From positions 1,926,501 to 1,990,500 of the forward strand of contig OZ038464.1 of the NCBI GenBank assembly GCA_964036295.1: a stretch of 64,000 bases of DNA. The letters are read 5' to 3'. Made by a program: the position numbers and the translations under genes. The notes under the pieces are model-generated. The model worked only from the letters and a program-made list of their open reading frames with translations, ran no database searches and was not told where the DNA came from. Within the stretch, counting starts at the first letter, position 1, and the number at the start of each line of letters is the position of its first letter. This document shows positions 1 to 11,128 of the stretch, one piece after another. The stretch is from Plumapathes pennacea (lineage: Eukaryota > Cnidaria > Anthozoa > Antipatharia > Myriopathidae).

Positions 1-1243
1 CACGCGCTGCTTCAGCTTTCAGTTCCTCGTCTATTTTCTTTTGATGCAGCTGTCGTTGTATCTCTGCCTCTTTTCTTCTAGTTTCTTCTTTAGCGAGTTC
101 TTCTTCTTTTTCTAGTTGCTTTGTTTTCTGATCAATAACATCATCTACTTTGCGTTGCGCATCATCTATCTTTGACTGCATAGTGCATCGACGAGAAAAA
201 TCTTCCAGCACGGACTTTTTTGATTCTTTAATTTCGTTCAAGTTTTCTTTGGAAACCAGCGGGTGAACGGTTTCTCTGTAAATTCGATCACACAGGCCTT
301 CCTCAAAAGCCCTGTACCAGGTGTACGAACCAACCGAGTCTTGGTTAAGCGCTGCCGCGAGCTCCCTGACGAGTTCCTCAAACGATATGCCATCCATCGG
401 ACCTTCGTGTGCTGTCATCTTGAAAGGAACAGCATTAAGTTCTTGAGTCAGTTGCTTGATCACCTGACCGTAATCGCTGGCCTCAAATTCAACCGAGTTT
501 CCCAGTAGCTTTATATTGGGGGCGTACGGAATAGTTGAAACTGACAGTTTTCTTCGCGGAAAGTAACGAGCAATCACCTGTCCTTCGTCCGTTTCATTAC
601 CAGTTAGAGAAACGAGAGTATGTTCAGCCAGAGATTTTCCTGGTGGTGGCTCAAGCGGTCCTCTTAACACTACTTTCAAGTGTGGAAACGTCTCTGTGGC
701 GTGAGAGGACTTTCCCGGCCATATCTTTCCCGCTAGCCGCGATACTTGGTACAAAAACGCTCGGTTCTGATTCTTGACAGTTTCTTCTGCAAACAGCATG
801 ACACCTGAAGACAGCAACATGGCAGCGATACTAAATTGATCGGTAATGTTGTTCTGTTCCAGGTTTGTTCCTTGTATGTCCAATAACACTACACTTCCTT
901 CGTCTCCGGGATTGTGCACAATAGACATCCAGATTCCCTTAGTGACCGACATCATAGAATCACTGGTGTTAAACACTTGCTTGACAGGAGCTAACTCATC
1001 GCGGTTTTGCATGAAATGACGCACAAAATTCAAGTTGGTGGACTTGCCAAGTCTTGCGTCGCCAATGGCAGAAATAATTTTGAGTGGGCCCGGCAGTTTT
1101 GAAATCTCTTTCAAGGCAACGTCTCCAACTTCAAACGCTTTAAGAGTAAGGTTGTAGCTAAGGATCCTTTCGGCCACATCCTGTCCTTGGGTACACAATA
1201 CTAAACCAATGAGGGAAAAAACTGTCAGAAAAACCTGCTTCAT
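1..1243 (-). CDS. GBP-like GTPase with signal peptide, 3' end outside window
   Basis: Reading on the minus strand from ATG at 1243-1241, one uninterrupted frame of about 414 codons runs to the window edge, so the C-terminus is missing. Residues 1-20 form a hydrophobic signal peptide (starts MKQVFLTVFSLIGLVLC). A P-loop GDARLGKST lies at about 61-69, a switch-I-like TKGIW at about 101-105 and a G3 motif DIQGT at about 122-126; together these are the pattern of the GB1/RHD3 (guanylate-binding protein/atlastin) G domain. The usual G4 'RD' is replaced by RG in VVLRGPLEPP. Several N-glycosylation sequons (NLT, NTS, NIT, NET) fit a lumenal or secreted protein. The last 80 or so residues are a Lys/Glu-rich coiled coil. 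It is head-to-head with the GTPase at 2054 and clearly paralogous to it. By analogy it may also end in an S74 domain, but that part is not visible. Confidence 0.85.
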   Translation of the reverse strand, partial: MKQVFLTVFSLIGLVLCTQGQDVAERILSYNLTLKAFEVGDVALKEISKLPGPLKIISAIGDARLGKSTNLNFVRHFMQNRDELAPVKQVFNTSDSMMSVTKGIWMSIVHNPGDEGSVVLLDIQGTNLEQNNITDQFSIAAMLLSSGVMLFAEETVKNQNRAFLYQVSRLAGKIWPGKSSHATETFPHLKVVLRGPLEPPPGKSLAEHTLVSLTGNETDEGQVIARYFPRRKLSVSTIPYAPNIKLLGNSVEFEASDYGQVIKQLTQELNAVPFKMTAHEGPMDGISFEELVRELAAALNQDSVGSYTWYRAFEEGLCDRIYRETVHPLVSKENLNEIKESKKSVLEDFSRRCTMQSKIDDAQRKVDDVIDQKTKQLEKEEELAKEETRRKEAEIQRQLHQKKIDEELKAEAAR

Positions 1244-2053
1244 TTTTTATTGCTGTCGACCACACCAGATATGATAATTTTACAGTACAGCCGCTAAATT
1301 GAAGCTGAAGAGTTGGTGCACTGTTGCTACGAAACACCGAACAATCGGTTCATTGTGTATCATAACAGTCGGAAACTATTCGCGCTCTGTTTCTATCAAT
1401 AAAAATTGAGACCCAAAATAGCACATTCAGGAGCTGTGGAAACCCACTGAACCGAAGTCATGATCACTGAACAACAGATCAATGATGTTTCCCGGCTTTT
1501 TTCAGAAATTTGTTTCAATTTACGCCCAGTAACAGAGACCCGTGTACAGCATAATTCTTGGAAGCAGTGGATATGTTTGTATTGTGTTTATGAAAACACA
1601 ACTTGTTTAGTAATAGTTGGTCTAAAGTATTTTTATGCAGGTTTCAGACATCTACTGTATAATCAACAAAACCTGCAGTGGAAATAAATATTTAATAACT
1701 AACGCTGAGGGGTGACTTTGTTCACTGATTAATAGTTGGCTTTTTGGTTGCTATGACGCACTTTTGTTCAGTTGAATTCTTAAACTGCCCGCAAAACAGA
1801 CGTTGGAAATGTTTGTTCTTTTCTGAACTTTTCGAGCGTGAAGCTCGACAGCACCGGAAGGCAGAGCTATTTTTGGGGGCCACTTAATAATTCTAATCAT
1901 CGTCTATTCTTTCACACCAAAATTTATCACGGTCTGCATAACTCACACTAGGCGGCGAGTAGACTTTGCCCATTGCACTCATACTTGACAAAGGAGGGAG
2001 TCATTTGGACCGCGTCTCACTTGACTTCAGGAACTGCACTTATTCACCCGAAA
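1244..2053. promoter_or_regulatory. Shared intergenic/promoter region between divergent GTPase genes
   Basis: About 810 bp separate the start codons of the two divergent GTPase genes, so both promoters must lie here or be supplied from further away. No clear ISRE or kappaB site was seen. The small ORFs inside have no features of a gene. Confidence 0.4.
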
Positions 2054-3856
2054 ATGGCGTTCCTGTGGCTTGTTCTCGTTTTTATTACGTTGAATGTTCT
2101 CCAGACTACAACACCTGCCACGGCTGAAAAGGCGCAATGGCTTCTCAAGTACAACGAAATGGATAAACTATTTCAGCTGGACGACACTGCTTTGTCCAAA
2201 CTTTTGCATCTCAAGCCGCCTATAAAGGTGGTCTCTGCAATCGGTGAGGCGCGGATCGGCAAGTCTACCACTTTAAACGTCGTTCGCCACACACTGGAGA
2301 CCGATGGAAACAGCAATAGAAATATCGAAGAAGTGTTTCCAACTGGAAGCACAACCGATCCAGTTACACATGGCATTTGGATATCAGTCTGTCAGAACAG
2401 CCAAGGCAGTACCGTTCTACTTGATGTCGAAGGTACAAATATGGGCAGTGATGCTGTAACTTTCCATGTCAGCATGTTTACTGCGTTGATGTCTTCGGGT
2501 ATCGGTGTATTCTGCATTGACACAGTCAAAAATCATATTCTTGAATTCCTATACCGACTACCTCGATTAAGCGAACATGTTTTTAAGGACATTGATGAGA
2601 AAAAGAACTTCGGTCATTTACATGTGGTGGTTCGAGGAGCGCTTAATCCTCCGTCAGGGACTTCGTTTGAGGACGTCATCAGAGACTCGATCGTAAAGCC
2701 CTCTGGACAGGATGAAGGATCTGACCAGCAGCGAAGAGCTATTGCCGAACATTTTCCGCGAGAACACATCACAGTAAGTAGAATGCCCTATATTCCAAAC
2801 CGCGAACTGCCCAAAACTACTGTTCAACTGAGGGATAACTTGGAGTACAGGGGTGCAATTGAAACGCTCTCGCAACGGTTTAAAAACTTTCCCGCCAAAA
2901 CTACTTTAAGGGGAGGCCTTGTCGATGGAAGCGTACTTGCTGAAATTGCCAAAACTTTGGTAGATATGATGAATAACAATTCATGGATGGACTTTGGCGA
3001 CTCTTACTTAATGGTGGAAAAGTACCTCTGTGACAGGAGTTACAGTGATTACATCGTACCTGTCTTGCAATTAAAGAAATCTACTGAGGTCAAAACTAAA
3101 GAAGAATGCGCTGTAGAAGAGTTCAGAAAGGGCTGCGCCTTAACCGATCAAGTCAGCAAAGCTAGCAAGACAATTGTGAATTTTAAAATGATGCTACAAG
3201 CAGCGGAGGAGCAGGAAAGGCGACTCGTGGAAGCAGAGAAGGAAAGGGAAAAACTGGAACAACTGAGAAAAGAGGACGAAGAGAGGTATCAGCAAGAGAT
3301 GAAAGCATTAAACACAAAAATGGACATAATAAGAAAAAGCAAGGAGGATGACGATAAAAAGATAGCAAATCTCCAGGTACAAATCGCTGATCTTAAGGTA
3401 CAAGCCCGCAGAGGCAGAAATCGTGGTGGCCGCGGCCTCTTCGAAGTCATTGGTGGAGTTGTAGGTGGTTTTCTTGATGGCCTCTTCAGTGATTCTCGGC
3501 TTAAACAGAACATAACCACTCTAAATCCTTCAAAATACGAAGTTCTCGGTTTGTACGAAGTCACATGGGTCTGGAATAAAGAGGCTGAAAGACTTGGACT
3601 GAGCGGGAAGTCGCGAGGACTGATTGCACAGGACGTCGAACAACTCTATCCATGGGCAGTGGTCAGAGGGCATGATGGGTACAAACGTGTCAATTACGTA
3701 GCCCTGGATCGTGTACTTCAGTGCTTTGATTTTGCCCATAACATTACGGATCCTGAAACATGTATGAAGAATTTAGAGAAAATCCACAAGGATGTGGGAT
3801 CCAAGCAATTCATGCACTTCACTTGTCGGTTGCTTGATCTTCGAAAGTTCGTTTAG
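2054..3856 (+). CDS. Secretory GBP-like GTPase with coiled coil and C-terminal Peptidase_S74 (ICA) domain
   Basis: Single-exon reading frame of 600 aa. I start at ATG 2054 because the frame upstream opens only at a TTG (1973) and this ATG is followed at once by a signal peptide (MAFLWLVLVFITLNVL). GTPase motifs, numbered from this start: P-loop GEARIGKST at about 64-72, switch-I THGIW at about 105-109, G3 DVEGT at about 124-128; the GBP 'RD' is RG here. A Glu/Lys-rich coiled coil spans about 380-450, followed by an RG-rich stretch and a short hydrophobic glycine-rich segment. The C-terminal SDSRLKQNI at about 479-487, then YEVTW, GLIAQDVEQLYP and NYVALD, is the signature of the Peptidase_S74 intramolecular chaperone auto-processing domain of phage tailspikes and MYRF. 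The Ser and Lys of its presumed catalytic dyad (S479, K484) keep the MYRF spacing. Canonical GBPs are cytosolic and lack both the signal peptide and S74. Confidence 0.88.
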   Translation: MAFLWLVLVFITLNVLQTTTPATAEKAQWLLKYNEMDKLFQLDDTALSKLLHLKPPIKVVSAIGEARIGKSTTLNVVRHTLETDGNSNRNIEEVFPTGSTTDPVTHGIWISVCQNSQGSTVLLDVEGTNMGSDAVTFHVSMFTALMSSGIGVFCIDTVKNHILEFLYRLPRLSEHVFKDIDEKKNFGHLHVVVRGALNPPSGTSFEDVIRDSIVKPSGQDEGSDQQRRAIAEHFPREHITVSRMPYIPNRELPKTTVQLRDNLEYRGAIETLSQRFKNFPAKTTLRGGLVDGSVLAEIAKTLVDMMNNNSWMDFGDSYLMVEKYLCDRSYSDYIVPVLQLKKSTEVKTKEECAVEEFRKGCALTDQVSKASKTIVNFKMMLQAAEEQERRLVEAEKEREKLEQLRKEDEERYQQEMKALNTKMDIIRKSKEDDDKKIANLQVQIADLKVQARRGRNRGGRGLFEVIGGVVGGFLDGLFSDSRLKQNITTLNPSKYEVLGLYEVTWVWNKEAERLGLSGKSRGLIAQDVEQLYPWAVVRGHDGYKRVNYVALDRVLQCFDFAHNITDPETCMKNLEKIHKDVGSKQFMHFTCRLLDLRKFV

Positions 3857-4565
3857 TTTGCGAGCTCAAAACCAGGTGATAGTCCTTCTAATCCTCAGGA
3901 TCAATCGTACTTTGAGTTCATGATAACGTTACGAGTTTTCTTTCTACTTTTGCAATTTTACCATTATATTGTTATTATTTTTTTGTGCTCATTTTCCCTT
4001 TTGTCAGTCAAAATGTTGGTCGTCAATTCTCGATCTGTATCGGCGGTGTCTTCTACTGATTGTACATTTCTCCCCGAACGCTCGAACTTGATATAGCATC
4101 AAATAACATTATACAAACTAGAACTGGTGGTTTTGGATGAGGGTGCAACAACGGCCTGGCGGGCACTTTAATTGTCAGTGCTAAGGACGAGTGACAAAGC
4201 CGCTTATAGATATGCAAAATTCTAAGTGGCACACCCGCCCGGACTTTGCTTCACCCACATCCTATACGCACCAAATTAACATGTCTCTTTTGATACTGCC
4301 TCTGGTCTACGTGCTCATCTGATTGAAATCTATTCTAGAGTACGGAATTGCGAAGTAATTCGAAAATTGACAAATACGGTAGTCCACTTTTGATCGAAAT
4401 TCGCCGAACATATTCGATGTTTTGGTTGATAAATAAGCGTGGCAGTATATCTATAGAAGCATTTGCCCTACCTTGTAGTCACTGTGAAACGCACACTGCA
4501 TTTTTTGGTAATTGTATTCAAAATATTACATCCGCATCAGGCGGTGTAAAAGCGATATTGTTTAT
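3857..4565. other. Intergenic, no gene seen
   Basis: AT-rich sequence downstream of the GTPase gene. No exon with convincing splice signals and no recognised repeat was found. Confidence 0.5.
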
Positions 4566-4570
4566 ATATA

Positions 4571-5087
4571 GAGGATATTACACGGCGGCGCGAAGATATG
4601 AATTTTATTCTCGAGTGGTAAAAACAATATTTTACGAACGAGCGCTTCGCGAGTGAGTAAAATATTTTATTATATACATACTGAGACATACTCACGAAAA
4701 AGCCATATCGTAAAATTTCGTACGCAAATGAGTTCTAGCCAATGAGAGGCCGCGAACGACGCTTTTCACACGTGAAAAAAATCGTTCGTCCAATCACAAG
4801 CTGCGAACGACGATTTTTCACTACTTTTAAAGGGTTTCCCGGTCCCATCATAAATGTCTCAGTATGTATATAATAAACAGAAAACATCATGCTTTGTACA
4901 GTTTTTATTCACTCGTTGTTTCGTATCATAAAACTCACTCGCTCGCAAAGCCTCGCTCGTTCGTTTTATGATACTTCACAACTCGTGAATAAAAACCGTA
5001 CGCGCGCACTTTCCATGAAGTAATCTCTATGTTTTTACCATGAGCAAATAAAATCCATATCTTCAAGCCGCCGTGTAATTTTCTTTT
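4571..5087. mobile_element. MITE with long terminal inverted repeats (GAGGATATTACACGGCGGC family)
   Basis: The left arm GAGGATATTACACGGCGGC...GATATGAATTTTAT is mirrored near 5087 as the complement of AAAATTACACGGCGGCTTGA. The arms are about 65 bp, with an internal inverted repeat of TCACTCG-like motifs. There is no transposase. A shorter relative lies at 42198-42352. Confidence 0.6.
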
Positions 5088-5099
5088 TATTATATAGAC

Positions 5100-6126
5100 A
5101 TTTTTATGCGACGTGGTCCCCGGGGGAACCGGGTGATACTGTCACTAGTGAATATACTGAATAAACTCATGTGTCCTCAATAGCGGTTAACGGAGTATAC
5201 CTAATTGCTTGATGCAGTGTTCGCGCTTTTGTTTACTATTTTAGGAATCGAGACCCGAAACAACCGGAACCCATGGAAACTACCTGAGACAATCGCCAGA
5301 AATTTCAGACACCCGGTTGCGCCATCTTGGAAAAGGCATCAGGTTTCAAGCTGAGAGCCGCTCAAGAAATACAACAAAGAAATGTATGGGATCTGGTAAT
5401 AAATTGCGCTTTTCGCTTAACTGAAGCACGTTCGTAAAAATGTTTGGACAGCATTCGAAAGAGGAAAGTTTCCTAAACACAACAGTACACAAAATATTTA
5501 TCTCCGGTAAAATTCGATGTGTATTTTTTGAATTTAAAATTTCGGCCGACGTAAGAAGGGATTGATAGCAGAATACGCTCAAAACCGGCTACTGTCACTT
5601 TTTAAGCTGCATTTAATACAAGAACCTTGGGTACAACGCAAAATGTTTACCCCGTACCTGATTGTTGAAGGACTGAACATCTCCTGTGAAGCCTCGGTCA
5701 GTCCCCTGGAGCAATTTTGCGTTTGAATTTGCAGTTCACAGCCAGCCGTAGCGAATGCCTCGTCCCAAATGCAGCGCATCCCGTGAAATACGCTGACTTC
5801 GGATGTTGATATTTTGGGCTAGGAAGCTCCAAATCGCATGAAAATTGCATCAAATGAAAGCTAATTTCAACTGGGTCGGTCAGTGGCACATCTCCTAAAC
5901 GTAGCAGTCTCTTTTTGAACCGGAGAAACCCATCCCTCGCCCACCCTACTGAGGCAAAATACGTAACAATGTTAAATATATGAATGGCGCGTGCATTATT
6001 TTCATTTGGGGCCAGAGAGCGGAACAAACTTCGGGCCGCGTGGGACCTGAGAAGGATAACTGTGACGGCATTCAAAATGAACAGCGGTCATGCAAACATC
6101 ACGAGACAAGAGAGAACTTCACCATC
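5100..6126. other. Intergenic and likely LAMTOR3 promoter region
   Basis: No exon recognised. The segment just upstream of the LAMTOR3 start codon at 6127 presumably holds its promoter and 5' UTR. Small ORFs here are not supported. Confidence 0.35.
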
Positions 6127-8109
6127 ATGCAGTCGTCGGAGGTACAAGTGATTTGTCGTGGATTTTCTGATTTTCGTGGCCTTTTTGAACCTCATGCTGG
6201 TCGTGTACACATAAATATTCACCTACAAGTTTGTTTTTTTCCTTTACAGGGGATCCATCAATATTTTGAGGAGCTGTTAGCAAGGTATAAAGCTTCGTTT
6301 TCTGTTTGAGGTTGTCAACATTTTTGTTGAGTGAGTTCACTTTACTCTGCTGTAGGTTCGAGGGAGTGCTCGCCATCATCGTCACAGACAGAGATGGAGT
6401 CCCTCTGGTAAAAGGTAATCAGAAAAGCAAGATCTTGCAGCTATGGTTAAAATCTTTGTCAAATTTTACTTCGCCAATATTAATTTACTTCTTTCCTTTT
6501 CATTACAAACCTGACAGCAAACAAATGGGTGATCAACATCCTTTTTCTTTCACTTACCCACCTGAACACTAGTACAGTAATCACAGCACATAACAGTACA
6601 TACCTTTTGTATTTGAATGAAATGACCATCGTATATCCTGCAGTATCCGACCCGAAGGTTCCTTCTACGGCATTAAGAAGCAGCTTTCTGGCAACATTTG
6701 CAACAGCTACTGAACAAGTAAGTGTAGCTTTCACAATTTACAAATGATCAACAAGTTAATTTGCACACTAGCTGAAATATTTATACTTAAATTTTCTTAC
6801 AAGCCTTTACCTGGGTACTTGAACTTATTTCATCAAACTCTTGGACCACTGGGCAAAGTTTGACCATTCCAGGTGATCACATTATGAAAATCACGCACTA
6901 TGATTATTAAATTTCATAACACTTCAATAATCAGTTTCACCCAGGGACATATGAGTGCATGCACAAAAGATGTTTTTTTTTTTTTTTTTTTTTTTTTACA
7001 TCAGTCATACCCATAAGCGCCAACCTCCTGTAAGTGATCACCAAATTAAGGGTGGTCATTTATGGGAGGTTCCACTGTATGTGACTTGACTGACCAATCA
7101 TGCACTCTGTACCATTTCTTTTCCCAGGCAAGCAAGTTAGGACTGTCCAAGAATAAAAACATCATTTGTTCTTTTCCTTCATATCAGGTGAGTTTGAAAA
7201 CAGCACAAAACACTAAGTTCACTCCTAATCTCAAATCACAGATTCTCCCAACCATTCAAGAGGGAAAAGTATGCGAGTAAAATATGTATAAATGGTGTAC
7301 ATGTATTGAGAATATGTTGACAATCCAATCAGTATCAAACAATAAGTTCTTAATACTCTTGTGAGGGACTGAAGGAGAAAATTGAAGTTGATCACTCAGG
7401 AGTGAGGACTAGAAGATTGGGTCTATTTGTGAATTTGGAAATAATATTGTTTAAATATTATACCATTTTATATGGTTTTGGGTGTACTAAAACACTTAGA
7501 TTATCTTATCATCCATCATCACTCAAAAAAAAAGTGTTGCTCACTGAGTCAGCTGTTTCAACTTGCAAACATACTTGGATCAAGAGAAGACAGCTTCTGT
7601 TTACTGTATAATTAACTATTAAATCTGAAACAATTCAACAGATTGTCCACTTTAATTACCTCCCACTGGTTGTTAGTGTGATTGCAACTGGTCAAGCAAA
7701 CACAGGTAAAAGAAGGTCTATGTGATCATGTTGGCCAACCCTATGACCCCTCACTCATTTCCCCAATAGAATATGAGTATTGGCTGGTACACAAATATGT
7801 GTCGGAAAGCTGTCATCTCCTAGCATTACCCAAGATAAAACCAGAGGATCAGACAAGAGTTTTTTGATTGCCAAATATGATTTTTTTTACCTAAAAATAA
7901 TGATGAAAGCTTACTATAGGTTTATGTGTGGCTTCCAAACCTTATATTTTATCTCACATGCTTCTCAAGATGTAGTGCTTTGTTCAACCCAAGGGTTCTG
8001 ATGTGTCATGTTCTCTTGTTTATTTTTGTCCACAGGCATGATACTTAGTCTTGAGAATGACTTTTCTGGTTTACTGAAGGATTTGAAGGTTGCTGTTGAT
8101 GGGGTGTGA
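6127..8109 (+). CDS. LAMTOR3: Ragulator complex protein LAMTOR3 (MP1), seven exons
   Basis: Exons 6127-6141, 6250-6284, 6356-6414, 6644-6717, 7128-7187, 7642-7705 and 8036-8109 join with GT-AG borders and matching phases into 126 aa, close to the 124 aa of the vertebrate protein. Diagnostic stretches are AIIVTDRDGVPLVK, STALRSSFLATFATATEQ, SKLGLSKNKNIICSFPSYQ, NYLPLVVSVIATGQANTG and MILSLENDFSGLLKDL, matching the roadblock fold of LAMTOR3. The protein pairs with LAMTOR2 in the pentameric Ragulator, which anchors Rag GTPases and mTORC1 at lysosomes and scaffolds MEK-ERK signalling there. It has no signal peptide or membrane segment, as expected; membrane anchoring comes from LAMTOR1. An AATAAA signal follows at 8192. 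It is the only clear housekeeping gene in the window. Confidence 0.95.
6142..6249 (+). other. LAMTOR3 intron 1
   Basis: It begins GTACAA and ends TTTACAG. The five-codon first exon (MQSSE) is too short to be seen without the downstream exons; phase 0 fits exon 2. Confidence 0.8.
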
Positions 8110-8191
8110 GGTTCCTGTGTGCAGTGCCACAAGAAGTGTCTCAATGAAAATATTTGATAAGTGTAGGATATGGAAACTGTATGAAAAGGCC

Positions 8192-8197
8192 AATAAA
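8192..8197 (+). terminator. LAMTOR3 polyadenylation signal AATAAA
   Basis: Canonical hexamer 83 nt after the stop codon and before a T-rich stretch. Confidence 0.7.
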
Positions 8198-8395
8198 GGT
8201 TTTGTAATCTAAAATACAAAACATGCATATTGAAAGGATGTGCAGCTGGGAGTCTCCTACTGTTTATGAAAAGACAGCATGATCAGCTGTCCACATGACC
8301 AGTTGAAGGGAACACCAACACCTAGAGACACCAACTCTTCTGCATATATATGCTGTAATATAGTCTCCTGCTTCTTGCTTGTCTTAATGTAGGCC

Positions 8396-8398
8396 CGT

Positions 8399-8432
<34 letters not shown>

Positions 8433-8780
8433 AAGGGGGGTAGGGGACTCCCACAGAAAAATTATGAGGATGTTCATCAGGTATTTTCGTTTTGACCCCT
8501 AAGAGGTACTAAAACGGGCGTGACTTGAGCTTACTTTGACCCCTTTCAGGTACCAATAAAGCATACCATGAATTTAAAGTTTCGATGCCTTTAATTGCTA
8601 TAAAGAGGACATCATCAAGCACTTTAGCTCTTGCTGTTTTCAAACAAAGAGTTCATTTGACTGACACCCGACCCCTAAACAGTACCACGTCACATAAAAA
8701 TGTCAGTTTGATGTTGAGCACCCTAAGTGGTACCAGAAATGGTAGAAATTAAGGCGAGGATAGTTATATTGGACATTTCT
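8396..8780. repeat. Interspersed repeat, copy 1, starting in a 30-nt poly-G run
   Basis: A poly-G run (8400-8431) is followed by a unit with the motifs 'tttgacccctaagaggta', 'aaaacgggcgtg', 'gtcacataaaaatgtcag' and 'gagcaccctaagtggtacc'. The same motifs recur in the opposite orientation at 30545-30905 and in decayed form at 60120-60415, so this is a dispersed repeat family. No coding capacity. Confidence 0.65.
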
Positions 8781-8784
8781 CCAC

Positions 8785-9872
8785 TACAACGGCATAAATT
8801 AAATTCAAATATCTTGTTTTAATTATCAAACTGATGTGGCGAACTGCGAGATTTCCCAGAAGAAAGCGAATTCCCGGCACCTGGTTACGCTTAGATATAG
8901 GATATTGTTTGTTATATCACATATATGTAACTCTCGTGGATAGATAAGACGTTCCTTGGATAAAACAAACGGGCTTTTGGTGGTGAACTGGACGGAGATA
9001 TGTTCTATTTATAAATCCAATTATACATCACGGCAGCATAACAACAATAGAGTGAGCTTCGAACTGAAACAGCGGCTGCACCTTAGAAATAATTTGAGGA
9101 CAAATCTGCCATGCTGTATTAAAAGGCGGAGTGTCTGCAAATGTTAGAACTTCTCAAAATAAGCCATTAGTACAATTATCACAAAACGAAAAGTGTGCCA
9201 GTTCTCTAATAATATTATGCTACTCTCACAAATTTTGGTGCAAGAGTGCTGCATATAGGAGACTAAACACGAGAGATTTAGACATGCGAAACTTTTGAAA
9301 TGAGATAGCTTTCCAGCTGCTCATATGCGGCCGGGCATTTATTCAGTGTCACAGGCAGGATGCCATGCTTATCACGCCCACTTTGAAAAATGTGCTTTCA
9401 GTGCAGGAAAAAAAAAAAAAAATTGTGATATTTCAACTTGATCTTATTGCACTATCATTTAGTTACTTAATAATTGATTACAGCGGGCGATTCGATGCAC
9501 TTCTTCTTTTCTGTGAGCAAAACACTCATGTTTGTATTTTTCAGACAATCCTGGACAAAATTGTCGGGACAACAGACATGATTTGTGCCTGTCACACGAC
9601 AATAACATTCCCCCTCCCCCCTCCCATTTCAATGTTGAAAAGCGGAGAACCAAGACATGATGTGTGTGCGTTGTCAAGTTTATGTCTTCAACATTGTCGA
9701 GGAGGGGAGGGGGGATACATAACCATTGAATCTGTAAGCTAAGAACCGTTAAGAATACTGTGTCCCACACAAGTTTGTCCGGGATTGTAGGTTCCCGGAG
9801 ATGGAGGTGCTTGAGGATGCAGTAACCATTGCTAGGAAATATGCCTATTCAGTCGCCATTGACGGTTTTTGT
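8785..9872. other. Non-coding, nothing recognised
   Basis: Contains short homopolymers and a CT/GGAG-rich patch at 9610-9715. The ORFs here lack exon signals or family features. Confidence 0.4.
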
Positions 9873-10276
9873 GGGTGTCTAGAAAACTAAGAAAACAAAG
9901 ACCTAAGACCTAGAAAACTAAGACCCCCCAAAATACGCTAAACGATTCGATCGTTCCTTCTCGTAATTGCTTTAACCGGAAGCTGCTTGAGCGAGACATC
10001 AAACAATGCAATATTTTTAGCCATTTCGCAAACATTCGGCAGGGTCTTAGTTTTCCAGATCTGGAAAAATAAGACCCTGCCGAATGTTTGCGAAATGGCT
10101 AAAAATACCGCATTGTTTGATGTCTCGCTCAAGCAGCTTCCGGTTAAAGCAATTACGACAAGGAACGATCGAATCGTTTAGCGTATTTTGGGGGGGTCTT
10201 AGTTTTCTAGGTCTTAGGTCTTTGTTTTCTTAGTTTTCGAGGTCTGAGGTCTGAGGTCTTAGTTTTCTAGACACCC
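9873..10276. mobile_element. Palindromic foldback MITE with 10-bp target duplication (Mutator-type size)
   Basis: Near-perfect inverted repeat centred at about 10058 (ccagatctgg). Its ends are GGGTGTCTAG...CTAGACACCC. The flanks carry an identical 10-bp duplication, CGGTTTTTGT, at 9863-9872 and 10277-10286. The length of the duplication suggests Mutator-like mobilisation; no transposase is present. The two mirror ORFs inside are artefacts of the palindrome. Confidence 0.8.
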
Positions 10277-10710
10277 CGGTTTTTGTAAACATTTCACGGA
10301 TCAAGTAAATTAATTGTGCGCCACCCACTTCACAGCCGTCACGACCAAATCAAATCAGTAACGACAAGCACCTCGTTTGGCCAGGGCTTAAGAGGGGGTG
10401 CTAATTTTTTTTTACACGGATGGCTCCAAGGCACACTATTTAATATACCATTGTGGAGTCTAAAATAGTGACCTTTTCATTTGCCCCACTTTTTATACCT
10501 CTGAACTGGAAGACATCTAGAAAACCTGCACGCGATAACGCGATTTCTTCCAAGGCATGAGTTTAGAACCCTATGAGGTCTCTTAACAACAAAAAGTATA
10601 GTTATTCTACACCCCTCCACCGCTCTTCCTGGGGATACTTCTAAGCCACGAGACACTGTGCTTCGTATTTTTATTTTATAACATGTAATGACTGATGACA
10701 TTGCTTCATA

Positions 10711-10772
10711 CAGTCAAACCTCTATTAAGCGGCCACCCTTGGACAAATGGCCGCTTAATAGAGGTTTCACTG
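10711..10772. mobile_element. Minimal pogo/Tigger-type MITE
   Basis: A 62-bp palindrome with ends CAGTCAAACCTCTATTAAGC and its complement, flanked by TA on both sides (10709-10710 and 10773-10774), as expected for Tc1/mariner-pogo elements. Confidence 0.75.
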
Positions 10773-11128
10773 TATTTTCATTTTACTACGTACAACAGAA
10801 TATTGATCTGTCTGTAACTATATTAATGCAAAAACAGGGTTTAGCCCGAGCATTGCTCGGGCCCCTCTCTTCTTTGGTCTGTAAAGGAAAATATAGGCAA
10901 AGTTATACAGGGATCATAACTGAGAATGTTCTTTAGATGCTAGTTTGTGCTCATTGATGAGCCCTGACATTTTAGCCAAATAAATTATTACTAATCAGAC
11001 AAGGAAAACAAATAAAACAAATAAGAAAGAAATCGGACTATCATAAATAAATTATTTTCTTCTCGAGTCTGTTATACAATGATGAATTTCTTTGTGAAAC
11101 ATGTTTTGACTCACGCATATGAACTTAC

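Noticed and set aside
1973..2053. N-terminal extension of the GTPase frame to 1973
   Set aside because: It begins at TTG, has no ATG, and would bury the signal peptide that starts at ATG 2054.
2173..3739. Antisense ORFs inside the GTPase gene
   Set aside because: Shadows of a well-supported coding frame.
8257..8454. Proline-rich minus-strand ORF
   Set aside because: The proline run is the reverse of a poly-G homopolymer.
9938..10181. Two almost identical 64-aa ORFs on opposite strands
   Set aside because: They are the two arms of a palindromic MITE, not genes.
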